Shown: positions 36,801 through 48,711 of the stretch, piece by piece
How the letters are laid out: every line of letters starts with the position of its first letter
How positions within the stretch are numbered: the first letter of the stretch is position 1
Source of the DNA: Helicoverpa zea
Taxonomy: Eukaryota > Arthropoda > Insecta > Lepidoptera > Noctuidae
Assembly: GCF_022581195.2 (NCBI RefSeq)
Contig: NC_061476.1
Span: forward strand, 2,340,098-2,404,097
Length of the DNA: 64,000 nt
Reading direction: 5' to 3'
Notes under the pieces: model-generated
The model's database searches: none
What the model was told of the DNA's origin: nothing
What the model saw: only the letters and a program-made list of their open reading frames with translations
Translations under genes and position numbers: made by a program

Positions 36801-39023
36801 TTTAAAAATACCAAACGTTCATAAATTTTTCCTTCTACTAAGACCTAAATTTAAAACAATACCTTTTATACAATATTCATAGGAACTTCTTTTGTTGTTA
36901 TATTAATTTATTTATATATTAAATTTATGAGGACATTTTTACACATAAATAGCGATCCGTTCACTTGGAATTTTACTGCGATTATCATATCATTTTTGGT
37001 TTGTATCAGTCAAAATGGTTTCACGTCCAATATAATTGAATTTTTACTCACGTTTCCTAGAAAACATATTATGTATACGGTATTGGTAACCATTCGCGTC
37101 TCGATGTTACTTGCCTGTCCGTTCCAAAACAATAAATAAATCTTTGCCGAAAAGTTGTGTATTTCATTAACGAAATAAAGAATTAAGAAAATTATTTCGA
37201 AATAAAAACATCTTTCTTCCACAAAAATAAGAACACGATACGGAAATAAACAATGATTTTTGGGCTATTGCATTGATTTTTTTTCCTATTTACATTGATA
37301 TAACGCATCAGAGAGAACACTTGGATATAGTGCACCACTGGACGAGTATACCAATATTAATTCAAGAATGAAACAATGACGTACATTAAAATCAGCTTAT
37401 TTTTACCCTACCTATGTTACGATTATACGTATTAATACAACTTGTATGAACGAAATAAAGTGCATTCATTTGGTTCACATAAATTGTCCCTTATATAATA
37501 CATGTTGATAATATTAAAAAGAATTAATATTCGGCAACACTTGACATTCTCTTAAATTTGGGATTGCAAAAAATCCCCCATATTTTTTATGTAAAACAGG
37601 GGGATATTTTACAATCGTGAACTATAAATCTATTGCGGCAACTGTATGCATTATTAAGTTTATTGTTTAATGATTGTATAATTGCAAAATGCAACTATTA
37701 ATCATTTAAAAATGATTTCTGGGCTATTGCTGTTTAATTATGCTTGTTTGAAAAATAAAAATAAATGTATTAAGTATTTGGGCTGTGTGAACATCCGTGA
37801 TGAAAAGAATGTCTTGTGTTTCTGTTTGTCTACTCAAGGTAATTGTCGTCCAAAGTTCTAGTAGTTGTTAGTTTTATGTAACTTTGACGCTTAGTCCAAT
37901 TGTGATCAATTGTCCTGTTGACTGTAAGTTCAGTGAAAAATCGCTATTTTTTATTTATCAATTACAATTCCATTTTGATTTATTTACATACAAAAGATAA
38001 GTAACGGCAGTCTTCTGAAAAAATAATGAATATTTTTTATATATATACCTACACAACTATACAAATCATTTTGTAAATAATTGTTTTCCAGTTAAAATAA
38101 TAATCGTATAATGTTAAAATAAACTGTTATTTTTTAATTTATAAAACAAAAGCATCAACATTTGCGTAAAGTGCTACGGTATTTACATAATTATTATCTA
38201 ATATGGCATTTAAAAATAAAATACGCCAAGAAATAAGAAATTTTGAAAATGATAATAAAGTAAAAATAAAATTTATTTTTGTTAAATAGAATTATTTTGT
38301 GCGTTCAAAACGTGACTAGCATAAGACGTGTTATTGCGTGAAAAGATAAATAAAAATAATTATTAAAATTGAATAATTAATATTAAAATATCCTATGGAA
38401 ACATAATGCAACTAATTATATTGCAATAAACCGTCGCTAAATGCGATAAAACGTGCTTAAACCTGTTTGGCACATCCAAAAGTTTGTACTAAGCTAAGAA
38501 ATTCACTGCTCTGTGGTAAAGCTAATAAAAATAAATATATATTTCTAATAAAAACACTCAATAATAACCAAACAAATAATAGAAGATTGCACTGTAATAT
38601 TATTTGTCGTAACTCTACATCTAATTACTTGTTCGGGCGAGTTTTTGTTCCATTTTGTTCATTCATTCAACTATTTTAGGTACTTTTTATTTTATATACA
38701 GTAAAATTTGTTTCCGCTAAAAGTTTCCCTATTTACAACAGTTAGTTCTATCTAAATTAATGTTATTACTTTTTTTTGTATACTTTTGTATACTTTTGCC
38801 GGCTAAAATTAAACATAAAAACACTTTAGAGTCCAAAACTAACTCGGTAAAATAATAGATTGTTACGAATTACCAATCAGAGGCGATTTCATTCGAACTC
38901 CGGCTAAAATAATTTTTCGTCGAAAAAATACAAAAGTCCCCCTTTTATAATTTTTACTAGGATTTACGAGCTAAATTACACCTACTGCGTCGAAATCGCA
39001 TCGGATTAGTAATAGCTAAATTT
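33900..39023 (-). other. Transposon-poor region downstream of the stop codon; possible long 3' UTR
   Basis: Very AT-rich and free of the SINE, LINE and Helitron-like fragments that crowd the DNA further left. Read in the gene's sense it contains UGUAAAUA five times (plus-strand positions 34535, 37287, 37981, 38180, 38730) and UGUAUAUA once (38693). The opposite strand has a single UGUAAAUA (38072). UGUANAUA is the Pumilio-family binding element. Strong inverted repeats lie at 35926-35994, 36490-36647 and 37562-37616. Many AATAAA hexamers exist (e.g. complement at 33978-33983), so a poly(A) site cannot be chosen. The 3' UTR extent is inference. Confidence 0.45.
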
Positions 39024-40033
39024 TCATGGCTGAGGGTTTTGCTGGAGGTGGACAGCTTGCTGAGCAGCCTGCTGGGCGGCCTGAGCGGCCTGCGCGGCTT
39101 GGATGTGCTGCTGCTGGACGGCCTGCTGTGCGGCCTGTTGCGCGGCCTGCTGAGCCGCTTGTTGTGCAGCCTGGGCAGCTTGCTGGGCCACCTGCTGCGC
39201 AGCCTGTTGGGCAGCTTGCTGAGCCGCTGCTTGTTGAGCAGCGACAGCCTGCTGGGCAGCTTGCTGAGCAGCCTGTTGAGCCGCCTGTTGCACCGGTGAA
39301 GGCAGGTTAAAACCCAACATCCTGGGATCATGCAATCTCAAAGCCTGTTCTAGTCGCTGCTCTTGTGCGATTCTGAAAGCTTCTACTAATTCCGGTGATA
39401 TTTGTCCACTAGCGTCGTTTGGCGGTTGTGGAGGAAAGCCTCCGTTGTGTCTTAAAGGACTTGCAGCCTCGTTGCCGTGAGCCGCTGCGGCTTGGGAGAC
39501 AGCCAGTCGTAATGCCTCAGCCTGACTCCGTAGAAGGGCCTCAGCTTGTTGGATTCTCAATGCTGCTTCCGAAGGTGCTGGTGGAGTTTCCGCAGGTGGT
39601 TGAGCCGGGGGTGGCTCTCTGGCCAGTTGCTGCCTCATCGCGGATACCAGGTTGGCAGCAGCTACCTGCACGGCACTAGCACCTTCGCCTGGCTGGGCCA
39701 TCATGTTGGCGGCGGCCGCGGCAATCGCGGCTACTCTCTCATCTCCGTATGCTTGGTGTCCATTATTAGCTGATCTGAGTAGGTCCGTGAGTTTGTTGAC
39801 TGCTGCCCCTGCTTCGGAACCGGCAGAGGAAGACAGTCGTCCATTCGAGGAAGAGTCTGAGTGCGCTGGGGAGGGTGGCGCGAGGTTCAAGAGGCCCGAT
39901 CCTCCGGCCGATGCCGAGACGGCGGCGATGATGTCTCTCTCTCGTCTCTCGGCAGCCGCTCGGGAGAGCACGTATTGCGCGGCGAACTGATGTTTAGGTT
40001 CCATTCTCATGTGTTCCATATGGGAGAGGAGAC
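39024..40033 (-). CDS. Terminal coding exon: rest of finger 5, low-complexity region, Gln/Ala tail, stop
   Basis: Acceptor TTTCAG ends at 40034 and the TGA stop is at 39026-39024. It encodes 335 residues after the split Gly. It completes finger 5 (GLLSHMEHMRMEPKHQFAAQ), continues with a conserved-looking helical AQYVLSRAAAERRERDII, then Ala/Ser/Pro-rich disorder with blocks such as PPPAQPPAETPPAP. It ends in about 90 residues of AAQQ repeats closing with QQNPQP. Gln and Ala codons in the tail are mixed (CAG/CAA, GCT/GCC/GCG), so this is not a pure trinucleotide expansion. Such Gln/Ala tails are common in transcription regulators; no enzymatic motif is present. Confidence 0.93.
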
Positions 40034-42946
40034 CTGAAATATTAGTCATTAAATGAGCATCGATATTGCAAATTTTATTAATGTCAGATTAAGTCTTTTG
40101 TTACGTAAAGATTGCAAAAAAGCAATAGGATATGAAAACACATTGTTTGGTTAATAAATTCATAACTAGCTTTTGCCTGCGGCTTCACGGCATCTATGAT
40201 AAATGTCCTTCGGGAACGAGATTCGATTCCGGTTCAAAAACATTTTATGCTTTAGTCTGTGTGGTGATTTATCTCTGCGTCAAGATTTAACAACTAGAGC
40301 CCAGCCGTTATCGACAAGGTGTTTGCATATTTGACTGATATCGACTGAAGTCAATTTTAGACAAATATGCAGTAAATACCTATGGAATAATAATTAACGG
40401 AGTACTTTATTACAATGCTTATTTATACAGATAACGACTGCTAAGAAACAACTCCATTTTAACTGCATCGAAGTACTAGATAGACTAATGTGTGTCCATT
40501 TTGAAATGTTCAGAGATTATCAATAAGAGACTATTACTTTACTCAATAGTATCTTATATGGCAGTCGTTAAGCCAATTGCAGATTAGAATAGATCCAAAT
40601 ATTCTCACACAGGTGGAACATAAAAAACAACCTTTATATCCTTTTTATTATTGGTTGGGTTTTTCTTTCATCTCAAGCAGAGAAGAACTATAAAATCTTT
40701 TTTGATTGGCAATAATAGTTTCGATATTTTGGACCTATCCTATTATGATTCACCACTTACCACTTTCATGCGTAAACACAGCTTGGCAGACGGAACACGG
40801 CCACATTCGGAGTCCACTGGTGAGCTGGGTCTCTGGGTGACAGGCCAGGTGCTTCCTCAGCGAACCTTCGTTGACATAGTGCTTCCCGCAGACAGGACAC
40901 GGGTGGTTCGCCGTCCGTCGCTTCGCTATGTAAGGGTCAACAGGTTTAGCTTGCGCCGGGTATGGTGACGTAGCCGGAGGGCCTAGTCACCAGGATAGGG
41001 TAGGTTAGTGGGTTAGAGGAGGAAAAAAAGAAAAAAAAACAGGTTAGTTCCATTGTTAGTTTCATTTTTTTGATGACGGTACCTTGTTGTTGCTATCAGC
41101 AATCGGGATCGATTTTAATATAATAATAAATAATCATTTTTGATTAATAATAGGTTTTATTTTAGATTGTTATGAAAATAATCATAACAATTATCAAAGG
41201 GGATTCTACAACAACAAAATGCCGTCAAAACACTTAAAATAACATTCATCTAACCGAACTCAAAACGCGAAAATAAATGGAGCTTAAATAAATCAATAAG
41301 TAGAACCAAAACAGAAACCAATTAACTGAACATTGGATGCCAACGAAACGGAATTGACGATAGAAAACGAGGAAAACGCTGCCATTAGATACATAAACAA
41401 AACATGTTATGATAATATAGACTGAACGCCATCCGAAGAATTTGTACTTCCAGGGACAAGCAAGAAATGTTTGCAAAACATACTACCCTCAGAATGATGC
41501 TAAAACAATAACATCTAGTCCCCGGACCGCGTTCAGCGCTTATTTATTAAGTTAACGTTTGAGATTTATGGAAACGATACGTTTTTGTTTTACCGTTGAT
41601 ATTGAAACCAACACCCCTCATGGCTTTGTGCCAGCTGGAAGCTTTTATAACGTTAAACATAATGTTAGATAAGTACAACTTATCGCCCTGTTACGATGAC
41701 CAGTTACAAACTTCCAGTGACATAACTTACATGCTAACATATCTCTCCTATTGCTACGTATCACGAATTTTTATTACGTTATTAGAATAAAATGATTTTA
41801 ACAATGCCATTATTAAAATAAAATCATTCACATTTATATATTAATTTTGAAAATACGTGAGCAAATAAAAGAGATATTTAAACCTAACTTAAAAACTAAA
41901 CCCAAACAAATTGAAAAAAGAATACCAATGACATTCCATTTTCAAATGGGAACAGAACGCCGTTTTAGGTATTCTAATTTCGAGAGAATTCAAAAAAGGA
42001 ACTTCTTCGACGTTTGTATCGAGCAGAGTTCTTTTTTCAAACGGACCAATCCTTCGAATATTGAACGAAACGCTGTGAAACTTACTCGCAACGCCGGATG
42101 CATTGGGGTCCTTGTGTGTATTCTTCATGTGTTCTACTAGGGCTTCGCCCCCGAACACTACTTTGTGGCATATTGGGCATGGAGTGGCGGTGGCGCCACC
42201 TATCATGAGTGCCGCGTGTTGCTGCAAAACACCAAGGTGCAGCTGAAGCTCCTGTTCCACCGGCGGTGGCGATGCGGGCATAGCAGTTCAAAGATTAGGA
42301 CACATTCATAATAAAAACACAGAATAACAACAAAAACATACAGTCCAGAGGGAATTTTGAAAATAATATTCAGCCAAAACGTACAATTTTGTATTCAAGA
42401 AACTAAAATTTTAATTGCCAATTTCGTTGTTACATTTTAATTTTGAAAATTAAAATAAAAATTCTGACATTAATAAAATGAAAAACAAGTTTCGTGATTT
42501 TTGAGAAACTTGTATAAAATTGAAAAATAAAGTAACTAATATGGAAAAACTTTCAGAAATTCTCCAAAATATTTTCATAAAGTCATTGACCTACGAGTAG
42601 TACACAATAGCTTATTTTTAGAAGTACAATAGTATCTTAGCAATTATTACGTAATTATTCGATTATATATCATTAATCAAAACTTAAATAAACTACTTAA
42701 AAAATCTAATCAATTATTACACAAATGGACTGTTTTTTTTAATTAAAATAGAGATACTGACCTTTGCAGTGTGCGTTCTCAAACTGCTCTCAGTCGCGAA
42801 TCCTTTGCCACAAATATTACAATGAAAGGGTCGGTTCTTTGCCCTTTCGACCTGGGCATCATGGTTCCTCAGATGCTGTTGAAGATTCGACAGCTGGATG
42901 AAGGCTCTACCACAATCAGGTAGGTGACATTTGTAAGGGCGCTCCC
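39024..42946 (-). CDS. C2H2 zinc-finger transcription factor, 3' portion of gene (4 exons; dati-like candidate)
   Basis: Probable nuclear DNA-binding regulator. Exons 42762-42946, 42086-42251, 40761-40982 and 39024-40033 join with matching phases (1, 0, 1, 1) and GT-AG introns of 510, 1103 and 727 bp. The visible product is 527 residues. Fingers (Cys/Cys/His/His) are at C7-C12-H25-H29, C43-C46-H59 with a variable second His, C87-C90-H103-H108, C146-C149-H162-H166 and C180-C183-H196-H199. After them come a basic AERRERD stretch, an Ala/Ser/Pro-rich region and a Gln/Ala tract from about residue 436 to the end. The first visible codon is split (phase 1) and starts a GERPYKC finger linker, so at least one more finger lies upstream, outside the window. 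The RNHDAQVERAKNRPFHC linker and the order of fingers recall insect datilografo (CG2052)-type proteins. That assignment is from memory; rotund/squeeze or ZNF362/384-type homologs are alternatives. The existence of the gene is near certain, the family name is not. Confidence 0.93.
40034..40760 (-). other. Intron between exons c and terminal exon
   Basis: 727-bp phase-1 intron with GTAAGT donor and TTTCAG acceptor. It contains a short degenerate fragment (about 40163-40215) with CTAGCTTTTGCCTGCGG, the common lepidopteran Helitron-like end. The rest is AT-rich with nothing else recognised. Confidence 0.85.
40761..40982 (-). CDS. Zinc-finger exon c (finger 4 and first half of finger 5)
   Basis: Acceptor GACTAG before 40982 and donor GTG|GTAAGT at 40761/40760. 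The 222 nt are 2 + 73 codons + 1, matching its neighbours. It encodes a Pro-rich linker (PPATSPYPAQAKPVDPYIAKRR), a canonical finger (CPVCGKHY...LRKHLACH) and the Cys pair of finger 5 (CSVCQAVFTHES). Finger 5 is thus split by a phase-1 intron two residues after the Thr-His-Glu stretch. Confidence 0.92.
40983..42085 (-). other. Intron between exons b and c
   Basis: 1103-bp phase-1 intron with GTAAGT donor and an acceptor GACTAG preceded by a pyrimidine-rich tract. AT-rich, with no recognisable repeat. Open frames reading through from exon b (down to 41889) are read-through of intron sequence. Confidence 0.8.
42086..42251 (-). CDS. Zinc-finger exon b (finger 3), with alternative 3' splice sites
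   Basis: Donor GCGA|GTAAGT at 42086/42085. The preferred acceptor is GAACAG at 42252, the first AG after a CTAAT branch-like motif near 42292. It gives 166 nt starting in phase 0 and ending in phase 1. Two further CAG acceptors, with exon starts at 42242 and 42221 (the latter with a TTTTGCAG context), are also in phase 0 and would remove 3 or 10 residues of the segment ELQLHLGVLQ. The exon encodes finger CPICHKVVFGGEALVEHMKNTH and the linker KDPNASGVA. Confidence 0.9.
42252..42761 (-). other. Intron between exons a and b
   Basis: 510-bp phase-0 intron. The donor GTCAGT is slightly off consensus. Near the acceptor a CTAAT branch-like motif is followed by an AG-free stretch of about 35 nt before GAACAG. 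AT-rich, no repeats seen. Confidence 0.8.
42762..42946 (-). CDS. Zinc-finger exon a (first exon visible; fingers 1 and 2)
   Basis: Acceptor TTTTCAG lies just above 42946 and donor AAG|GTCAGT at 42762/42761. The 185 nt are two bases of a split Gly codon plus 61 codons. It encodes a Cys-x4-Cys-x12-His-x3-His finger with recognition-helix text QLSNLQQH, then the linker VERAKNRPFHC, then a second finger CNICGKGFATESSLRTH whose last His comes from the next exon. The 5' phase 1 requires an upstream exon, which I could not find in 43-64 kb. Confidence 0.93.
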
Positions 42947-45900
42947 CTGAAAAGAAAGCTACATTTCAGTTTTTGTTGAACTTGCGTCTTTTTTTTTCAG
43001 AATTTTTAGTGAAAGGATCAATTTAGACGATATTTGGTAACTACGGAATTGTGTAGTATGAAAGGGTATAGCTTAATTCTTTGCCATTCTTTCGCAGTAG
43101 TTGTTGGTAGAGTTCATTTATAGAACACGACATAATGTCATATCTGAGTAATAGTTAACAACACAATATATCTGACCTTAATAACTAACTAGAACGCTGT
43201 TTTAAACTTCTAATCAAAAAGATTTGAACCATATGCTCGTATTAAAGTTAAACCAAACATTAAAATTAGAACAATCGACGTTCGAAAATCGAACACTAAC
43301 GGTAATCTTACACAACGGAACCGCAAACCAGTTCGAAATTCGAAACAATCTCAGGCAGCGAGGGCACGTTTGTTAAAAAGCCGAAAAATCACGACCGCGA
43401 CCTAACCCAACGCGAAAGAAACCGAACGTGGCGTTCCATTTTTAAAATAAGACCATAATAAAACGAACGCATACTTTTAGCCTGTACTGCAAGCAAATGC
43501 ATAGGTCGTTGAACGCACGCACACAGGCGCATTACCCACACACAGGCGCGTGTATGTACGGAGTCCTGCGCTTTGGTAGTGTATGTGAATTTTGCATGTC
43601 TGGGAAGAATGCGTGCATATTATACGCGTGAGGGACTAAGATTATTGTAGAATTATTTCCTAGATGCAACCAGATAGATATGTATGTGTATCTAGTGTAG
43701 GCTGTAACGGTTCGATCGCCATATTTATTGCCAGTAAATTTTATAAGTGTGTATGTTTTATTAGTTAGAGCTGATAAAAGTGATTTAAATATCGACTTGT
43801 CTGTTTTATGGGCTGTGTTTGGTGATTGCACTGTCCTTGGCGGTGATATAAAAATTAATTGGTTGGCGTAATTGTAATGTAGAGTTAATTTAGAGTTAGA
43901 TTGATTTAACAATAATTTATTATCATCCAATATTATGGTATTCTGTTTTAAAATATAAAATTATATTTTTTCATTTTTATTTCCTTGTTTTATAATTCAT
44001 TTATCTTAATTTTGAACAAATATAAAATGAAGTGAAATAAGTAAATAAAATTGCTTAGGTCAATAAAGTAAGTTAGATTTTTGCCGTTACACAAATAAAA
44101 GTGAATGTCTGAAAACGAGGTCTTGCCAGTATTCCGGGAATAAAACCTTGCCTAACATAGGTGGGGTCAATAATCACTGATGCGTCACGGTTATTCTACA
44201 CTCTTAAGTGGTGATTACTGTGAATTGGTGATTATGATCCAATTTCTATGCTGTGGGAATGTTTTTGTATGAATTACTGACTAGGTACTCTACTTTTTTT
44301 TTAAGGCTAAGAGATTGTCATTTCAATTTAGTTTTCAATGCACCAGGAATCGGGGATATACTTAGGTAACTTAACTGACTATGATTAGTTCCAAATACCC
44401 GTAACATCAAAATTGAATTGATCCTTCCTAATTCCATAATAATAAGACAAGCAGTTTAATATTTAAAAAATAGGTTATATTTTTTAACGTTTTTTATTTT
44501 TATACTTAATATTTAAAAATGTAACTTATATGTTTAAAAATAAATAAATAAAAAGACAAGCAGTTTAATATAACGCAGACTAGATAAAACAAACATGTGA
44601 TTATGTTATATTTATAAAGGAATAATAACCCTAAAGTGTAGATTATTATAAGGATTACATTATAATAATTACCGATGGTTCTTCGATTACATCAATGGGT
44701 AATAAACTGTGCTTTAAACGGTGCTTTATAGTTTTTCATTCGGCTAATAGCAAACATCTATAAAAGTTTATAATGCGTTTTTAAATAGATTGTCTCTGGT
44801 TTTATGTCAATTTATTTAATGATCCAGTGTTGTAATAATAAGAACCGATGCAAAGAAATAAATAAAATTGATTAATCTTTATGAAAGTAACGCAAAAGTA
44901 AAATAATAAGTTGACCGTTTTTAAAAAGTTAAGTTCTGTTATAGTGTTATCTGTAATATAGGTATTTTAATGGTTGAAAAAACTGCTACTCTTTATGTCG
45001 CGGTTATACAACATTTTGTTTCAAAACTACAAACTCCCACGATTAACTATTCGATATCAAAACACAAGACACTTCGAAATTTCACATACTCATTCTTCAA
45101 TTATAATTCACTTACAATCAAAATCATAACTAACAAACGACCCATTACCGTAATAGATTCTTCAAACAAAAAAACACAAACGTACCATAGATTAATCTTG
45201 TCTATGGTCAATATGTCTTCCGGGTTCGCTGTTCCCTATACTATTGTGGCTTAGCCGCCATTTTTCAACGTATACTTGTGCAACCTACGCGTGTACCGAC
45301 CAGTGTAAGTTAAACCTCTTGAATGATGAGAATAAGTTATCTCAGAGGTCTTGATATACTGGTGGTGTACGGTATAGCTATTTTTGTTATTTCACTATGA
45401 ATAAATGGAAGGGAAAGGCGCTTACCTTAGCACAGTTTGGCCGATGTGCGATGGTAAAGGATGGTATCTTTTAGATCGTGAACGGATTTATAGTTTAGTA
45501 ATTTGATGGGAATTAGAGTTTATGATTTTTTGACGCTTTGGATATTAAAAATATATGTATATTGATTCTAAAAAAACTAAACTAAAAAGAAAAAAACACA
45601 ATAAATAAAATACATGGATGCTAAAATTGATACCCATCGCTTATTTTTCAAACGCTAAGCGATTTAACAGTAGGTAGGTACAGTAGTAAAAAATACCGTA
45701 TTTTCATAAAAGACAACATCTGTAAGCAGTTCAAAATATCAATAGAGTAATAGAGTAATAAATAAGACCATTATTAGAATTCCTGTTAGAATTTCTTAAT
45801 TAATACGTTCTAAGAAGAAAAAAAACACATACCAAAAAAGGAACAAACAAAATGGTACTCAAACAACCACCTAATTAGAGACTTAAAAACATTTCCTTGG

Positions 45901-48364
45901 CTCGGAATCCAGGTATTACAAAGCCTAGGCTAGACCCAGGTATCCTGAAACCTACGCCTTCGATTTACATACAAAAGTAACTCCCAGCCACCTTTGACTC
46001 GAATGCGTAGGCATTATACATTCTTACGTTAGACATTTAGCATGCCTAGGTCGGCTTTTTGAGATAGCATAATTTAGCGAGATAAAACAATATTATTGTC
46101 ATATTTATGATTTAAGTTAATGTTGGTTTTGATTCTTGGTAGACTGACCACTGAGTAAATAAGTGCCTAGGCAGAGTTATGCATGATGGTTGGTTAGAAG
46201 TTGGATAAAATATGTACTTAGTACAGCTTCAGTAAAATAACTTTGCCGCTCTGAAGATAGTCGTATGATTCTTCACACATACATAGTGTTTTGATCCTTT
46301 ATTTTCACCGTTGCATAATCATTAGTAGCCAACTTCGGCCAAGAAAATGTGGCGAGAAGCATGCATAAAAACATCCATTTAAAAAATCATAGACAAACAC
46401 TAAGTACTCATTTTACTTCATAATGGCAAAGGAATTCTGTAACGCAGCTAAGAGTTGCAACACAACAATTATTGTAGGTCTGCTAATAAAGTGCATAAGC
46501 AAAACACAAAAAATAAAAATAACTGAAAAAACTGTGCATTTATAAAACTAAAAATAAGAAAAATAATTATCTAGATTTAAAATTATAATGATTAAAATCT
46601 ACGTGTCTCACGAGACGTGACTTAAGCGAATTTAATTTAATTTTGTTCTTTAAAAATAACTTAGCGTTTAATGTTTTAAAAGATTAAAAAATGTTGAGAG
46701 ATAAAAAACTTTGGTTCATGGCATTTTTAATGTCCTTTTTTGAAGGCGGTTAAACCTTGGAAGTACTTAAATGGAAAAACAAATTATGACATTATACTTC
46801 ATTAAGTTTTCAAAGTATGATGGCGGGCACGTTTTCTGTATTATTTACCTTTAGAAGGTATTTTATTTATAGATAGGTTTACTAAATTCTCTGCTTGTTT
46901 CAATCGGGTATCAGCCTGAATAATATCAAAACACTATATTTTTGTCTTATCAGTTATTATAGTTATTAGTTGGTCTGTGATTTCATTCAAAGTCCACAAA
47001 AAGTTAAAAAAACTTCTTTACGGGAGAATTGTGAATACTCCTCTTTTTTCGAAGTCGATTAAAAGTATTGGTATAATAGTAACTGAAACACATACTCGCT
47101 GATTCTAAGCAAAAATAACTGATCTACTTCAACTATTCCTCATAATAATAAAAAACGTACTAGCTTATGTTTTCTAATATCATTAGTAAACCAATTACGA
47201 CATACTTTGGTAAAGGAACAGGCATTTGACATTATTACAGCGGCCATCTTTAAAAAGGACATTAAAAAACAAACTGACGACAAGACATATTAATATGATA
47301 TGTCATGATCTGTCATCTGACAACACACACACACATGTAAGACTTGTAGACACACATAGAAATGGTAATGTTGCTGTTGTAGGCTAGAGAAAATATATGG
47401 ACTTTTTGATAAAGTACTAGGATACATAACCGAAAACAACGATATACGCTAGTTTTTCTTTTCTGGAATCCGTTATTTAAATCAGTTTTTTTTAATAGGT
47501 ACTTAGTGTCTTATCAATGACTTCATTTGCAACACTCCTTCGATATAATCAATACATCTCTATTTTTTGTGAAAGAACCTAAAATTTTAATTACTTATTG
47601 ACTCCAGCGTAGCTCAACATTCACCAGACTAGTATCATATCGAAAAAGCCAATTTTACAAAATACCTGCAACATACCCACACACACAAACACATCTACGT
47701 TTACATAGATATGGCGGTGGATTCGAAAATTAAAATTAAACATATCTCGTTGCGCGTCGATTTTAAAACACGTCGGCCGGCCGGCGCGTGCGCGATGCAC
47801 AATTTATTTTTGAATTTGGAACGCAGACTTCTCGCCGTTTTATACTGCAAGCGAATTATTTGAGTTTTTGATGTCGAGATTGACATTTTTTATGTTATTT
47901 TCGTTCATTTTTTTATTTTATTTTTTTGTGTTTGTATATGGAAATTGGTATTGGAGTTCTGTAACAATATTCGTCCTTTTTGATAGGTAGGAATATGATA
48001 ATAACAATTCGTGTTGTTACACAACTATTTACTGTTATGATAGAGTTTACGAGTGACTATCTATGATAGTATTACCAAGTCATGCATTTTATACCTGTTT
48101 ACTATACTTTTATATTACACAGTGGCTTTTTGGAAAAACAACTAATGTCCATAAAATAACATTAAAAAATAGGAATAAAACTAAAAAACATATAAACTAA
48201 CTAAACCACAAACTGTATGAAACTTAACCCGTCTGCGGGACATTGCGTAATACAACTTAAACGTCTATAACTTCATAAACGTCCAATTTACTGTAACTGT
48301 CAGTTATGAAATATTTTTAATATCCTACTAAAGATTAACTGGAGATTAAAGTATCTTAACTACA

Positions 48365-48542
48365 TTATTATAAACGCTAAAATAAGTCTGTCTTTACAAT
48401 CAACTTTCACTGTAAAACTACTAAACCGATTATGATTAAATTCGGTACGGAGACAGCTAAACCTCTTCAGAAGTTTGTAGGATACTTTAATGTCACATAG
48501 TTTGCGCAAAAAGCAAGTAAAACCGCATAAAACAGCTAGTAT
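48365..48542 (+). repeat. Degenerate Helitron-like fragment
   Basis: TACTAAACCGATTATGATTA, GGTACGGAGACAGCTA and the end AAAACAGCTAGTATG suggest an old copy of the same broad family. Homology is weak. Confidence 0.45.
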
Positions 48543-48711
48543 GTACGTAATATGACAGTAAAAGTATCGCCTACGCTTGTCTGCAAGTTAATTACGCGCT
48601 TGCAAATAACTATCCGTTTTAAATAATCTATATTATCTTTAAACTATAGTTAACTTGCTACTTCCCTCTGTTTTACTTAACTTCATAAACTTAACCTTTC
48701 CTTAGTCAGAC

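Noticed and set aside
38957..39331. Long overlapping frames antisense to, or in other frames of, the Gln/Ala tail
   Set aside because: The repetitive CAG/GCT sequence lacks stops in several frames. The spliced frame with the zinc fingers explains the region.
40651..40968. 105-codon plus-strand ORF
   Set aside because: It is the antisense shadow of the zinc-finger exon 40761-40982.
41889..42291. 130-codon single-exon ORF starting MPASPPP
   Set aside because: Only 42086-42251 is exon. The downstream part reads through a GTAAGT donor into intron, and the upstream Met-Pro-Ala stretch lies before the acceptor.
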